Shown in pieces: positions 13,733-20,862 of a stretch of DNA of 20,876 nt; positions within the stretch are counted from its first letter, which is position 1, and each line of letters opens with the position of its first letter. The DNA is from Alphaproteobacteria bacterium (GTDB lineage: Bacteria; Pseudomonadota; Alphaproteobacteria; Rs-D84), in NCBI GenBank assembly GCA_029051085.1, contig JAIDLK010000078.1:1-20876 (forward strand), in the 5' to 3' direction. The notes below the pieces were generated by a model. The model searched no databases, had not been told where the DNA came from, and worked only from the letters and a program-made list of their open reading frames with translations. A program made the position numbers and the translations under genes.

Positions 13733-13759
13733 TAGTACTGTTTCTTTGGATTTTGTCAA
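13732..13759 (-). promoter_or_regulatory. Hydrolase promoter
   Basis: On the minus strand there is TTGACA (+ 13754-13759), a 16-base spacer and TACTAT (+ 13732-13737). It lies 29 bases before the start codon. Confidence 0.7.
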
Positions 13760-13790
13760 ATTATTTATATGCTGCGTCCTTCTTTTGGCC

Positions 13791-13820
13791 TTGACGGGCC
13801 GCGCGGAATTTTCTTATAAT
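13791..13820 (+). promoter_or_regulatory. Promoter of the lipoprotein/VirB8-like operon
   Basis: TTGACG (13791-13796), an 18-base spacer, then a consensus TATAAT (13815-13820). The predicted start near 13827 gives a leader of about 57 bases before the lipoprotein ATG, and rules out translation from the TTG at 13746. Confidence 0.7.
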
Positions 13821-13883
13821 CAAACAAACGGCGGTATCTGTGGATTGCAGTGCCGAAACCCGAATAGGAAAGGGGGAAAAGTG

Positions 13884-14030
13884 ATGAAGAAATTTATATT
13901 GGGCCTGTTTGTTGCGATTGCATTGGCCGGCTGTGGCCAGGTATATGACCGCGAGCCTGTAGGTGTCGGATATGATAATAATGAGCTGAAGCTTAGCCCT
14001 TGCGCCTGCATAATGGTATATCAGGCATAA
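13884..14030 (+). CDS. Small lipoprotein (48 aa), first gene of the VirB8-like operon
   Basis: MKK, a hydrophobic stretch and lipobox L-A-G-C17 give a signal-peptidase-II lipoprotein with a mature part of only 32 residues. GGAAAGGGGG precedes the ATG, and a GTG lies directly before it. The mature peptide ends in a P-C-A-C (C40, C42) segment that could form disulfides. Tiny lipoproteins with extra cysteines next to VirB8 are typical of VirB7, the outer-membrane lipoprotein of type IV secretion systems. Size, lipobox and context support a VirB7-like role, but the sequence itself is too short to prove it. It is co-transcribed with the next three or four genes. Confidence 0.8.
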   Translation: MKKFILGLFVAIALAGCGQVYDREPVGVGYDNNELKLSPCACIMVYQA

Positions 14031-14055
14031 ACGGCCCGGCCGCGCAGGAGGGGCG

Positions 14056-14760
14056 ATGTCACCAGAATATCCAGGGAGTTTTTACACACCGGCATTCCCC
14101 GCGGGGCGGCGTATCGCTGTTTCCCGCGCTATGGGCATTGGTATTTTATCTGCGTTTTTCGTGATTATATGCTTATGCGGTCTGCTGTTGTGGGGTGTGC
14201 GTTCCATGCGCTTGGACCCTTTCCTGATATCAATTGACAATGTTACCGGCACATGGAGTGTTATCGGGCGCAGCACATGGCGCGGCCGCGCCGTCCCTGT
14301 GACCGAGACGATGCAGGAAGCGGTTGCCGGAAATTTTTTCCAGAACTGGTTTTATATATCTGATTTTGTCGCGGATAATAATTCGGTATGGAGCTCTTGC
14401 CCGCCGGAAGAATGCAGCGGTGGCGAAAGTATGACGTATGGCGACCGGCGATGCGCCATATCATGTGCTGCATCCTCTGAGCTGTATGACCGCTTTATCG
14501 AAGATGTTATGGAGGGCTATCATCGTCGCAGCTCTGCCGGTGAAACATGGGGTGTGATGCCGGATACAATGCAGATAATCCCTGTGGGGGATATTGATGC
14601 ACAAAAAGGTGGCGTTTGGCGCGTTCAGGCGACGGTATGGTCCAATATAAACGCAAGCTTTGATGTCGTTGCATTTGTACGTGTCGCCCGCAGCATCGGT
14701 CGCTATCCGCTAACAATGGGATATTATGTCACAGACTTTAACGCATACAGAATGAATTAA
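14056..14760 (+). CDS. VirB8-like bitopic inner-membrane protein (first copy)
   Basis: 234 aa. A short basic cytoplasmic N-terminus is followed by one membrane helix (about 26-48) and a periplasmic domain of about 185 residues. The opening strand DPFLISIDNVTGTWSVIGR corresponds to the PYLVRVNAQTG-type strand of VirB8. The C-terminal strands, VVAFVRVARSIGRYPLTMGYYV then TDFNAYRMN, correspond to the VirB8 end in which GFNVTSYRVD follows. A Y/W-rich helix (NFFQNWFYISDFV) lies where VirB8 has its long helix. Four periplasmic cysteines (C115, C120, C133, C137) are unusual for VirB8 and may form disulfides. AGGAGGGG precedes the ATG. The stop overlaps the next start by one base (TAATG). The family call rests on topology and edge-strand similarity, not on a search. 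Confidence 0.7.
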   Translation: MSPEYPGSFYTPAFPAGRRIAVSRAMGIGILSAFFVIICLCGLLLWGVRSMRLDPFLISIDNVTGTWSVIGRSTWRGRAVPVTETMQEAVAGNFFQNWFYISDFVADNNSVWSSCPPEECSGGESMTYGDRRCAISCAASSELYDRFIEDVMEGYHRRSSAGETWGVMPDTMQIIPVGDIDAQKGGVWRVQATVWSNINASFDVVAFVRVARSIGRYPLTMGYYVTDFNAYRMN

Positions 14761-15407
14761 TGAGAAAGCTTATATCGTTTTTTATCGGTTTATGTATTTT
14801 GGCGCTGATGTTCGGTGCGATTGCGGGTGCGGCCGCAATATATGATACCGCGCGTAAAATAAAGATAGAAACTTATTTTTTTCAGCCGAACAATCTATCC
14901 GGCCAGCGTGTTGGCGTTCCGGCAACCCCCTCAGATTTGGGGCCGGATAAGATGCGCCGTCGTTTGGTAGAAAAATATCTCTCTGAATATTTCTATGTTA
15001 TTCCCGATACCGCAAATGTTGAAAAACGAATGGGGGCCTTTTCTCCGTTGGCGCGCATGTCCACTCAAAGCGTTTTTTCACAGTGGCAACAGCAAGAGGG
15101 TGCCTATATAAAAACTCTTGCCGAAGAGGGGGCATTTCGCACCGTTCGCATTATCGGTGAAATAAAGAAGCCCGCCGACAGTGATTTCTGGACTGTGGAA
15201 TATGAAATGAAAACCTGGCGCCGTCCCAATGACATGGCAGAAGAGCCGGTTGTAACGCGTGATGTTCTTTATATGGGAATCAGTGATGAATATATGATGG
15301 ACTTCCGCCAGAATATTGATATAAGGCAGTATCTTGAAAATGGCTATGACCCGGCTGCAATCTTTCGCTTTGGTATTACGGCCATCGGCAGACAACAGGA
15401 CAAATAG
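14760..15407 (+). CDS. VirB8-like bitopic inner-membrane protein (second copy)
   Basis: 215 aa. It has a very short N-terminus, one membrane helix (about 5-27) and then a periplasmic domain. Segments resembling the VirB8/NTF2-like fold are the helix RRRLVEKYLSEYFYVIPD, the LARMSTQSVFSQWQQQEG stretch, and strands such as RTVRIIGEIKKP and DFWTVEYEMKTWRR. It ends with RFGITAIGRQQDK. It is not a close copy of the preceding protein: the two share topology and domain size rather than sequence, so this would be an old duplication or a heteromeric pair. It starts within the stop codon of the first gene and is 3 bases before the next, so the three proteins are probably made in fixed ratio. The VirB8-like label is tentative. 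Confidence 0.55.
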   Translation: MRKLISFFIGLCILALMFGAIAGAAAIYDTARKIKIETYFFQPNNLSGQRVGVPATPSDLGPDKMRRRLVEKYLSEYFYVIPDTANVEKRMGAFSPLARMSTQSVFSQWQQQEGAYIKTLAEEGAFRTVRIIGEIKKPADSDFWTVEYEMKTWRRPNDMAEEPVVTRDVLYMGISDEYMMDFRQNIDIRQYLENGYDPAAIFRFGITAIGRQQDK

Positions 15408-15410
15408 GCT

Positions 15411-16184
15411 ATGAAAAAACTGTTATTTTGCATATTTGGGGTTTATACGGCAATGCTGGGGCATGCGCGTTGTGATGACGGCCCGTTTTTGGACTATGCA
15501 ATAGAGGACAGTGTGCCGGCAGACATAACGGCCATGCCGGTATCTATGAACATGGACGCGACCGGTGCCAATGTTTCCACTTTTGATATTGCCGGCATTA
15601 TGCTGGGGATGCCGTTCGAAGATGTTCACACTCTGTTTTTCAAAGACCATGGCCTGTATGCCCCGCGCGAGAAGAACAGCATAATATACACAATTCACCC
15701 CGACTGGAAATATAATCTGGATTATGAGTGCCGCCAGCAGAATATTTTTGCCCCGGCCGAGCTGGAGAATTGTATCCGTTCTTTGGCGCGTCATCGCGGC
15801 CTGTTATATGCATCCGAGGTTCATTTGGTTCGTGCCAATACCGGGGAAACAATAACCGTTTATTTTACCAGTAATGCCACGGATAATCTGGTCTGGCGCA
15901 TAGTCTATAATAACGATGTAGACGAGGTCGAAGGCGATGCTGAAAAATTCGAGAACCAGCGTCAGAAAAAGATATTGTCATTCTGGCAAAGTGTTTTGGA
16001 TAAATATGGGGCTCCCAATTCCGGCTCGGACAAGTGGATAACAACAACAAATGCATATGACCCGATGATGACGGCGTATTATGGTGCGCTGGATTTGGTT
16101 GATCCCGGTCGCAATGCATCCGACCAAGCCCGGAACGTCAGTGATGCCCGCGAAAACTTCAAAGCAAAACCATATGCGTTCTAA
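15411..16184 (+). CDS. Secreted protein of unknown function, VirB8-like operon
   Basis: 257 aa with a signal peptide (MKK, hydrophobic core, cleavage probably after GHA). The mature protein begins CDDGPFLDYAIED. Two short segments stand out. FDIAGIMLGMPFEDVHTLF (from F58) resembles the fdiaGi-LGM motif of several periplasmic domains of BamE/SmpA-like type. ILSFWQSVLDKYGAPN resembles the K-Y-G-x-P turn often paired with it. I do not recognise a family overall. It overlaps the following yraN by 11 bases. In this context it may be a periplasmic partner of the two VirB8-like proteins, in the place VirB9 would hold, although I see no VirB9 motifs. Confidence 0.75.
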   Translation: MKKLLFCIFGVYTAMLGHARCDDGPFLDYAIEDSVPADITAMPVSMNMDATGANVSTFDIAGIMLGMPFEDVHTLFFKDHGLYAPREKNSIIYTIHPDWKYNLDYECRQQNIFAPAELENCIRSLARHRGLLYASEVHLVRANTGETITVYFTSNATDNLVWRIVYNNDVDEVEGDAEKFENQRQKKILSFWQSVLDKYGAPNSGSDKWITTTNAYDPMMTAYYGALDLVDPGRNASDQARNVSDARENFKAKPYAF

Positions 16185-16527
16185 CCCTACGTCTTATAGA
16201 ACAGGGCTGCTTGCGGAATGGCGGGCCAGATGGTACCTGCGTCTGCACGGGTTCAGAATCCTTGAACACCGATATATTACAGGCCGCCATACCGGGCGCG
16301 CAGAGATAGATATAATTGCGCGCCGTGGAAATCTGATAATTTTTGTAGAAGTAAAATGCAGACCCTGTATTGATGCGGCATGGGCGGCGATAACCCCGGC
16401 ACAGACAAGGCGCCTGCGTGCGGCCGCATATGGTTATTTGGCGCGTACCCGTTTTCGTGGTGATGCGCGCTTTGATGTTATTATTGTTACCGGTGCCCGT
16501 ATACATTGGGTACGCGGTGCCATATAA
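16174..16527 (+). CDS. YraN / UPF0102 family nuclease-like protein
   Basis: 117 aa from the ATG at 16174, which overlaps the end of the previous gene by 11 bases; an in-frame start at 16081 would overlap it by over 100 bases without conservation. The UPF0102 pattern is clear: GLLAEWRARWYLRLHGFRIL, then HTGRAEIDIIARRGNLIIFVEVKCR. This is the E-x-D ... E-V-K arrangement of PD-(D/E)xK nucleases; the usual G-E-I-D is A-E-I-D here. Members are widespread and mostly uncharacterised, with a Holliday-junction-resolvase-like fold. In other alphaproteobacteria yraN usually sits near rsmI or gshB, so its place behind a VirB8-like operon is unusual and may be simple read-through. Confidence 0.88.
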   Translation: MRSNPTSYRTGLLAEWRARWYLRLHGFRILEHRYITGRHTGRAEIDIIARRGNLIIFVEVKCRPCIDAAWAAITPAQTRRLRAAAYGYLARTRFRGDARFDVIIVTGARIHWVRGAI

Positions 16528-16532
16528 AAAAC

Positions 16533-16561
16533 TTGAAAACGGACACGATTCCTATTATAAT
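16533..16561 (+). promoter_or_regulatory. Near-consensus promoter of the 49-aa lipoprotein
   Basis: TTGAAA (16533-16538), exactly 17 bases, then a perfect TATAAT (16556-16561). It begins 6 bases after the yraN stop and is among the best sigma-70 matches in the window, predicting strong constitutive transcription. Confidence 0.85.
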
Positions 16562-16595
16562 GCATCTGCTTTTTGAAGAAAAAGGAGAAAAGAAA

Positions 16596-16745
16596 ATGAA
16601 AAAAGTAATGTTGGCTTTGTTTGCCGTTATGACATTGGCTGCGTGCACCGGTTCTTATAAGTCCGGCAATTGCGAGTATGATTTCTTGCTGCACAAGGAT
16701 ATCTCTATTTCCAAGATTATCGGCAATGCAACCGGTGGTTGCTAA
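16596..16745 (+). CDS. Small lipoprotein (49 aa), monocistronic
   Basis: MKK, hydrophobic core and lipobox L-A-A-C17, with AAGGAG before the ATG. The mature part is about 33 residues with a free-standing Cys in its middle (GNCEYD) and another as the very last residue (ATGGC). It has its own near-consensus promoter and a strong terminator, so it is probably abundant, like entericidin- or Lpp-type small lipoproteins, though it shows neither heptads nor entericidin motifs. It resembles the 48-aa lipoprotein at 13884 in size, lipobox position and cysteine content but not clearly in mature sequence. Function unknown. Confidence 0.8.
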   Translation: MKKVMLALFAVMTLAACTGSYKSGNCEYDFLLHKDISISKIIGNATGGC

Positions 16746-16751
16746 TTGACC

Positions 16752-16774
16752 AGGGCGCCAATGGCGCCTTTTTT
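16752..16774 (+). terminator. Terminator of the 49-aa lipoprotein
   Basis: GGCGCC (16754-16759), loop AAT, GGCGCC (16763-16768), extended by a G-U and an A-U pair, with a six-T run from 16769. Confidence 0.85.
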
Positions 16775-16775
16775 G

Positions 16776-16804
16776 TTGATTTTTTTAGCGTTTTATGGTA
16801 TTAT
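16776..16804 (+). promoter_or_regulatory. Promoter of the tail-fibre-like gene leader (twin of 5064)
   Basis: TTGATT (16776-16781), a 17-base T-rich spacer ending TTTATGG, then TATTAT (16799-16804). It matches the methyltransferase promoter at about four in five positions over 40 bases. The predicted start is near 16811, just before the first hairpin. Confidence 0.75.
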
Positions 16805-16816
16805 ATAATCAACACC

Positions 16817-16842
16817 ACCACGGGATATTTCCGTGGTTTTTT
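16817..16842 (+). terminator. Leader hairpin 1 with T-run, upstream of the tail-fibre-like gene
   Basis: ACCACGG (16817-16823) pairs perfectly with CCGTGGT (16831-16837), followed by a run of six T. It lies between promoter and start codon. Confidence 0.75.
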
Positions 16843-16847
16843 AGTTG

Positions 16848-16866
16848 CCGGCACTGCCGGTTTTTT
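16848..16866 (+). terminator. Leader hairpin 2 with T-run, upstream of the tail-fibre-like gene
   Basis: CCGGC-ACT-GCCGG followed by six T. The stem is shorter than in the methyltransferase leader but the position is the same: directly after the first hairpin and about 20 bases before the start codon. Confidence 0.65.
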
Positions 16867-16885
16867 ATTTATTAAGGAGTCAAAA

Positions 16886-17356
16886 ATGGCAAAACAAATA
16901 CAATTAAGACGCGGCAGCACGGCCGAACACGAAAATTTTATCGGTGCCACCGGAGAGGTAACCGTAGATACGGATTTAAACACACTGCGCGTACATGACG
17001 GCACCACCCCCGGCGGCCATATTGTAAGAGGAGCTCAGCTGCCCGACAATGCGGATTATGTTGTAGAAAGCAAAGCGGCCGGTACCGCTACCAATAATAT
17101 GTGGTATCGAAAATATAAAAGTGGCTGGGTTGAGCAGGGGGCGTATCTGGGGGGCGTTAGTGCACAAGCGTCTAAAAAAGTTATTTTCCCAATTCCATAC
17201 AAGCAAATGCACGATTATTTTATTTTTGCGCTTGGGACAAACCCCAATGTGACTTGGTCTGGCGGGGATACCAGAACAGGTGAGTTCTGTACAATAAAAA
17301 ATAGTAGCAACGAAACTAATTACATCGATGTATACACATGTGGCTGGGCGGCATAG
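16886..17356 (+). CDS. Solitary phage tail-fibre-like protein
   Basis: 156 aa from the ATG at 16886, which has AAGGAG 7 bases upstream; longer in-frame versions start inside the previous gene or its terminator. Residues 4-47 (QIQLRRGSTAEHENFIGATG, then EVTVDTDLNTLRVHDGTTPGG) match the short domain that opens many phage tail-fibre and Mtd-like receptor-binding proteins. The C-terminal half contains WYRKYKSGWVEQGAYLGG and a beta-rich end, as in the tip domains of tail fibres. No other phage gene is nearby. It may be a domesticated fibre, a moron or a trimeric surface protein. No signal peptide is visible, so export is unexplained. It has its own promoter, double-hairpin leader and terminator, so it behaves as a self-contained cassette. 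Confidence 0.75.
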   Translation: MAKQIQLRRGSTAEHENFIGATGEVTVDTDLNTLRVHDGTTPGGHIVRGAQLPDNADYVVESKAAGTATNNMWYRKYKSGWVEQGAYLGGVSAQASKKVIFPIPYKQMHDYFIFALGTNPNVTWSGGDTRTGEFCTIKNSSNETNYIDVYTCGWAA

Positions 17357-17371
17357 CATAGTAAAAGAAAT

Positions 17372-17405
17372 GGCGCTTATATTTAATATAAGCGCCGCAT
17401 TTTTT
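17372..17405 (+). terminator. Terminator of the tail-fibre-like gene
   Basis: A perfect 11-bp stem GGCGCTTATAT / ATATAAGCGCC with loop TTA, then GCA and six T. Its T-run overlaps the stop codon of the convergent glycosyltransferase. Read on the minus strand the hairpin is followed by ATTTCTTTT, so it may serve both genes. Confidence 0.8.
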
Positions 17406-19611
17406 ATTCACATATTTTATCGATTTTTTCAATTAGCTGTTCACGGATATTTGACTTGGTATAGAAAAAACTGTCGTATTCTTTACGTACATCCGGTTCC
17501 GGCTCAAAATTATTTTGAATATAGTGCTTTAGTTTAGTCACCACATCTTGCTCATTAAACACAACATTTGGTATTAAATGCTGTTTATATTTGAATTTTT
17601 CTAAATCCTCGCGCTCCAATCGGTTAAGATGAGGACAGCCGGCATCCAATATGTACAATATTGCAGGTTTGCCCTGAAATATAAAATCAAATGCGACAGA
17701 TGAAAAATCTGTAATCAAACAATCACATTCTCGTATGTATTTGGATATATTTTCCCCATCAACAATTTCAATATTTTTATTGGCGGGTATAAAGTTTATT
17801 TTCATTTGGCACAATAATGCATGATGTGGCGCAAAGTACAGTTTTACATTTTCTTGCTCTAAAAGCTTCTGTAATTCTGTATTTTGTATCAGACTCAGCA
17901 AGTTCTTTTTATACTGTGATTCTTCAAAATTTACATGGTCCATTCGACGCCACGTAAACATAAGCAGAATTTTTTTCTGGGGCCGCGCCGGTTTTTTCGG
18001 CAACAAATCCCACCGGGGCAGCCCGCATTGAATCAACATGTCATCCGACCAGCCATATTTATTAAATATTTGCTTTTCCAGCGGAGATGATATTAAGGTT
18101 TTATCAAATTTACTAATATTCATATATCCTATTGGGAAAATGGATTCTTTTAAAAATATCATACCATGCTGCAGAAATATGTATTTCCAGCTCTTGTTTT
18201 TCCGGAAAAAGCGGTTTGTTCGGCCTGTATTTCCTCCAAATGATGTCAGGACCGCTTTTGTACGCAGTAATATCGGATATAGCGTTTCCAGCATATTGCC
18301 TGGTGCCGTCCAAGATGATGCGTCCAAACCAATAATGTTTTCCAATTTATTTTGTGCAGCCAGATTGTTATACAATGATGTATTTTTCAGGCATACATAA
18401 TACGCATTTTTTCCAGTTTCACGGTATGTTAGAAATAATGAGTATGCATCAATGCATTCCGCGGCTTCATCATGTAAACAATCAAACAACAAATAGCAAT
18501 CATGCTTGTACTTTGCCTGATTTTTTTTGATAAGACGTATATATTTACGCTCTTTTTTTTCTTGGTCTGAATAGTGCTTATATTGTATTTTTATTCCACA
18601 TATTCTAAGAATGCGAGAAGAACCCTTTGTCTTAATATAAAACAGTCGCTTAAAAAATTTCTTTAATTTGGCGCGAAGACAATAATTTGTCATCTGATAA
18701 AAATAACGCAGACAATTTTTATCAATGTCGGATACCTTTATCAATGCCAGCATTTTCTTTTGGTGTTCCGAAGATATCCCGTTGTATATCCACCATAAAT
18801 TCATAACAGTGAAATAGTCCAGATTAAGCGACATTTTCTGCAGTATATTTTGGGAGACCAAAAATTCACGCAAGTCTTGAAATAGTTTCACGGCTAATAA
18901 ATACCTGTCACTCATTGAGCGTATTATAGATGTTTTGCGTAATCTGTAAAAATATGTTGCATATGGACAATACGAAATATTTCTGGCCAAAATGTGGCTT
19001 TTAAGTATAAAAATAACGTCTTCAAAACACCGCGCTTCAGAAAACTGTATACTGTTTTTCCGCAGAAATTCCGTTTTATAAATTCTAATTACGGAATAAC
19101 ATGGTGACACTAATAAAGTCTTCCGAACAGAATCATTGTCTATGTTTGTGCCGGTCGGAATATCCATTGGCGCTGACTCACAAGGGGAAATGGCGCGCTC
19201 CCAAAATACATGTTTCCATGACCGACCGTCCCAATCCTGATATTTAACAAGGTCTGCAATAACAATGTCGCTATCCAGCTCTTTTGCCTGGGTATATAAT
19301 TTTTCATAATAATCAGATGCAATCCAATCGTCCGGATCTATAAATCCGACGTATTCACCACGTGCCATTTGCAGACCGACATTACGTGCAATTCCAGGGC
19401 CTTCGTTTTTTTTGTTCACAACGATAAAGCGAGAATCCTGGCTGGCATATTTTTCGAGAATAAGCTGTGAATTATCCGTGCTGCCATCGTTTATGCATAT
19501 AAATTCAATGTCATTCAGCGTTTGCATCGCCAATGAATCAAGGCACTTTACAATATAATCCTCAACATTATATACGGGAATTATAACAGAAATTTTGGGC
19601 CGCATACTCAT
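17404..19611 (-). CDS. Bifunctional glycosyltransferase: GT2 domain fused to CDP-glycerol glycerophosphotransferase domain
   Basis: 735 aa. Residues about 6-230 form a GT-A family 2 domain: SVIIPVYNVEDYIVKCLDSL, then INDGSTDNS, and the metal/nucleotide motif DPDD at 92-95. A linker with a basic stretch and RILRICGIKI follows. Residues about 370-735 resemble the TagB/TagF family: QHG at 481-483, PHH at 595-597, and TDFSSVAFDF at 634-643. These hold the catalytic histidines and the diphosphate-binding Ser/Asp pattern of glycerol- or ribitol-phosphate polymerases. Such fusions add a sugar and a polyol phosphate to a capsule or O-antigen repeat. The start codon overlaps the stop of the upstream glycosyltransferase (ATGA). 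The DNA is clearly more AT-rich than the core genes, suggesting acquisition. Domain calls are secure; the acceptor and product are unknown. Confidence 0.9.
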   Translation of the reverse strand: MSMRPKISVIIPVYNVEDYIVKCLDSLAMQTLNDIEFICINDGSTDNSQLILEKYASQDSRFIVVNKKNEGPGIARNVGLQMARGEYVGFIDPDDWIASDYYEKLYTQAKELDSDIVIADLVKYQDWDGRSWKHVFWERAISPCESAPMDIPTGTNIDNDSVRKTLLVSPCYSVIRIYKTEFLRKNSIQFSEARCFEDVIFILKSHILARNISYCPYATYFYRLRKTSIIRSMSDRYLLAVKLFQDLREFLVSQNILQKMSLNLDYFTVMNLWWIYNGISSEHQKKMLALIKVSDIDKNCLRYFYQMTNYCLRAKLKKFFKRLFYIKTKGSSRILRICGIKIQYKHYSDQEKKERKYIRLIKKNQAKYKHDCYLLFDCLHDEAAECIDAYSLFLTYRETGKNAYYVCLKNTSLYNNLAAQNKLENIIGLDASSWTAPGNMLETLYPILLRTKAVLTSFGGNTGRTNRFFRKNKSWKYIFLQHGMIFLKESIFPIGYMNISKFDKTLISSPLEKQIFNKYGWSDDMLIQCGLPRWDLLPKKPARPQKKILLMFTWRRMDHVNFEESQYKKNLLSLIQNTELQKLLEQENVKLYFAPHHALLCQMKINFIPANKNIEIVDGENISKYIRECDCLITDFSSVAFDFIFQGKPAILYILDAGCPHLNRLEREDLEKFKYKQHLIPNVVFNEQDVVTKLKHYIQNNFEPEPDVRKEYDSFFYTKSNIREQLIEKIDKICE

Positions 19612-20774
19612 TTTGTCTTTACCTTTATTATCGGGATATAGAGAAAATACAGTCGATATATGCCATATTCATTTTTTGCACGTAATAGCTGCAGCCCGCA
19701 TACGCGTACTATTAACTTATGCTCGGTATGAATAAACTTTGCAATTGGCATAACGCCAAATAAATAGTACTCTTTTTTTATGTCTCTTTTTGTATGTTGA
19801 GTAGTTTTGATTAGTTTGCCCCAATGTTCCATAATGCCTTCGATATCGCATGATTGCAGACAGTCGGAAAAATGCTTTCCCACAGTATTTTTCAATATTT
19901 TTATAACACCGGCTTTTTTCTTGCACTTTTGAAAAATATCAATTGCGGCCGCCGCAATTTCACGACGGACTGCCTTAGATGTATTTCTATAAATCTTGTC
20001 CTGTATTGAGCCAATCACCCATACATAGCGTGCAATATAATCCCTTTCTGATATTTCTTCGCTTGAATTATATATATCGGCCAATAAGTGGCATGATTTC
20101 AGTATTGAACCAATTTTATGTGGAGGCATCATTGGCTCATCAAGGCTGCCTTCGCGACGAATGTAGTTGTAAAAGACGCCGGGGCATGATACCAAGCTGT
20201 TTGAGCAGCTGACACATGTTGTCAAAAACACGGTGTCTTCACCGTTGGTTATGTTCGTCAAAAAACGAATAGTGTTTTCGTTTATCATGCGTGTGCGGTA
20301 AATCGCGCACCACCACTGCCAACTGAAGTGCCATTTGCCGTATTTTTCTACGTTTTTTATTTCATTATGGTCTTTTATAATGGTCCCGTCATATTGCACA
20401 ATCTTTACATTACCGCGTGCCATATCCGCATTTTCTTTTTTTGCAGTGGCATACAGTTTTTCGTAAAAATCGGTGTCAACATAGTCGTCGCTGTCAACAA
20501 AGCCCAGATATTCCCCGCGTGCTGCATCAATTCCGGCATTACGCGCGGTGGCAACACCGCTGTTTTTATCCAGTGCAATTACATGTATTTGCGGATATTT
20601 GTTCTCGTATTCGTGCAAAATTTCCAGCGAATTATCTGTTGACTTGTCGTCTATACAAATAATTTCAATGTCAGACAGAGTCTGGGCGACCAAAGAATCC
20701 AAGCAACGTGCCAAATACGGGGCGACATTATATACGGGAACAATGACCGATATCCTGATGTCATTTTTTGCCAT
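19608..20774 (-). CDS. Family 2 glycosyltransferase
   Basis: 388 aa. The GT-A domain fills about residues 7-225: SVIVPVYNVAPYLARCLDSL, IDDKSTDNS, SGVATARNAGIDAARGEYLGF and DSDD at 94-97. The C-terminal third is helical and ends with a hydrophobic/basic tail (RVCGLQLLRAK, then YRLYFLYIPIIKVKTK) that probably binds the inner face of the membrane. AGGAG lies 8 bases before the ATG. It is translationally coupled to the fusion gene downstream, and the two N-terminal domains are paralogous. It probably adds a sugar to a lipid-linked polysaccharide unit. Sugar and acceptor cannot be told. The DNA is AT-rich relative to the core genes. Confidence 0.93.
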   Translation of the reverse strand: MAKNDIRISVIVPVYNVAPYLARCLDSLVAQTLSDIEIICIDDKSTDNSLEILHEYENKYPQIHVIALDKNSGVATARNAGIDAARGEYLGFVDSDDYVDTDFYEKLYATAKKENADMARGNVKIVQYDGTIIKDHNEIKNVEKYGKWHFSWQWWCAIYRTRMINENTIRFLTNITNGEDTVFLTTCVSCSNSLVSCPGVFYNYIRREGSLDEPMMPPHKIGSILKSCHLLADIYNSSEEISERDYIARYVWVIGSIQDKIYRNTSKAVRREIAAAAIDIFQKCKKKAGVIKILKNTVGKHFSDCLQSCDIEGIMEHWGKLIKTTQHTKRDIKKEYYLFGVMPIAKFIHTEHKLIVRVCGLQLLRAKNEYGIYRLYFLYIPIIKVKTK

Positions 20775-20833
20775 TATCAGACTCCTAGTGGTGAATTCTA
20801 ACGAACGTTTGATTGTTTCATTTTGTCAAGCGA

Positions 20834-20862
20834 ATTTTATGAGAATATTCCCAATAAGTCAA
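20834..20862 (-). promoter_or_regulatory. Promoter of the glycosyltransferase pair
   Basis: On the minus strand there is TTGACT (+ 20857-20862), a 17-base spacer, then TAAAAT (+ 20834-20839). A second TTGACA (+ 20824-20829) lies downstream but its nearest -10-like TAGAAT is 23 bases away. The leader would be about 50-60 bases. Confidence 0.55.

Noticed and set aside
13746..13883. TTG-initiated frame with a signal-peptide-like start, running in frame into the 48-aa lipoprotein
   Set aside because: The TTG lies within the divergent hydrolase promoter region and upstream of the predicted + strand start near 13827, so it would not be transcribed. A lipoprotein with a second signal peptide in front makes no sense.
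16081..16173. 31-residue N-terminal extension of YraN
   Set aside because: It overlaps the secreted-protein gene over its whole length and is unlike other YraN proteins. The ATG at 16174 fits the family start.
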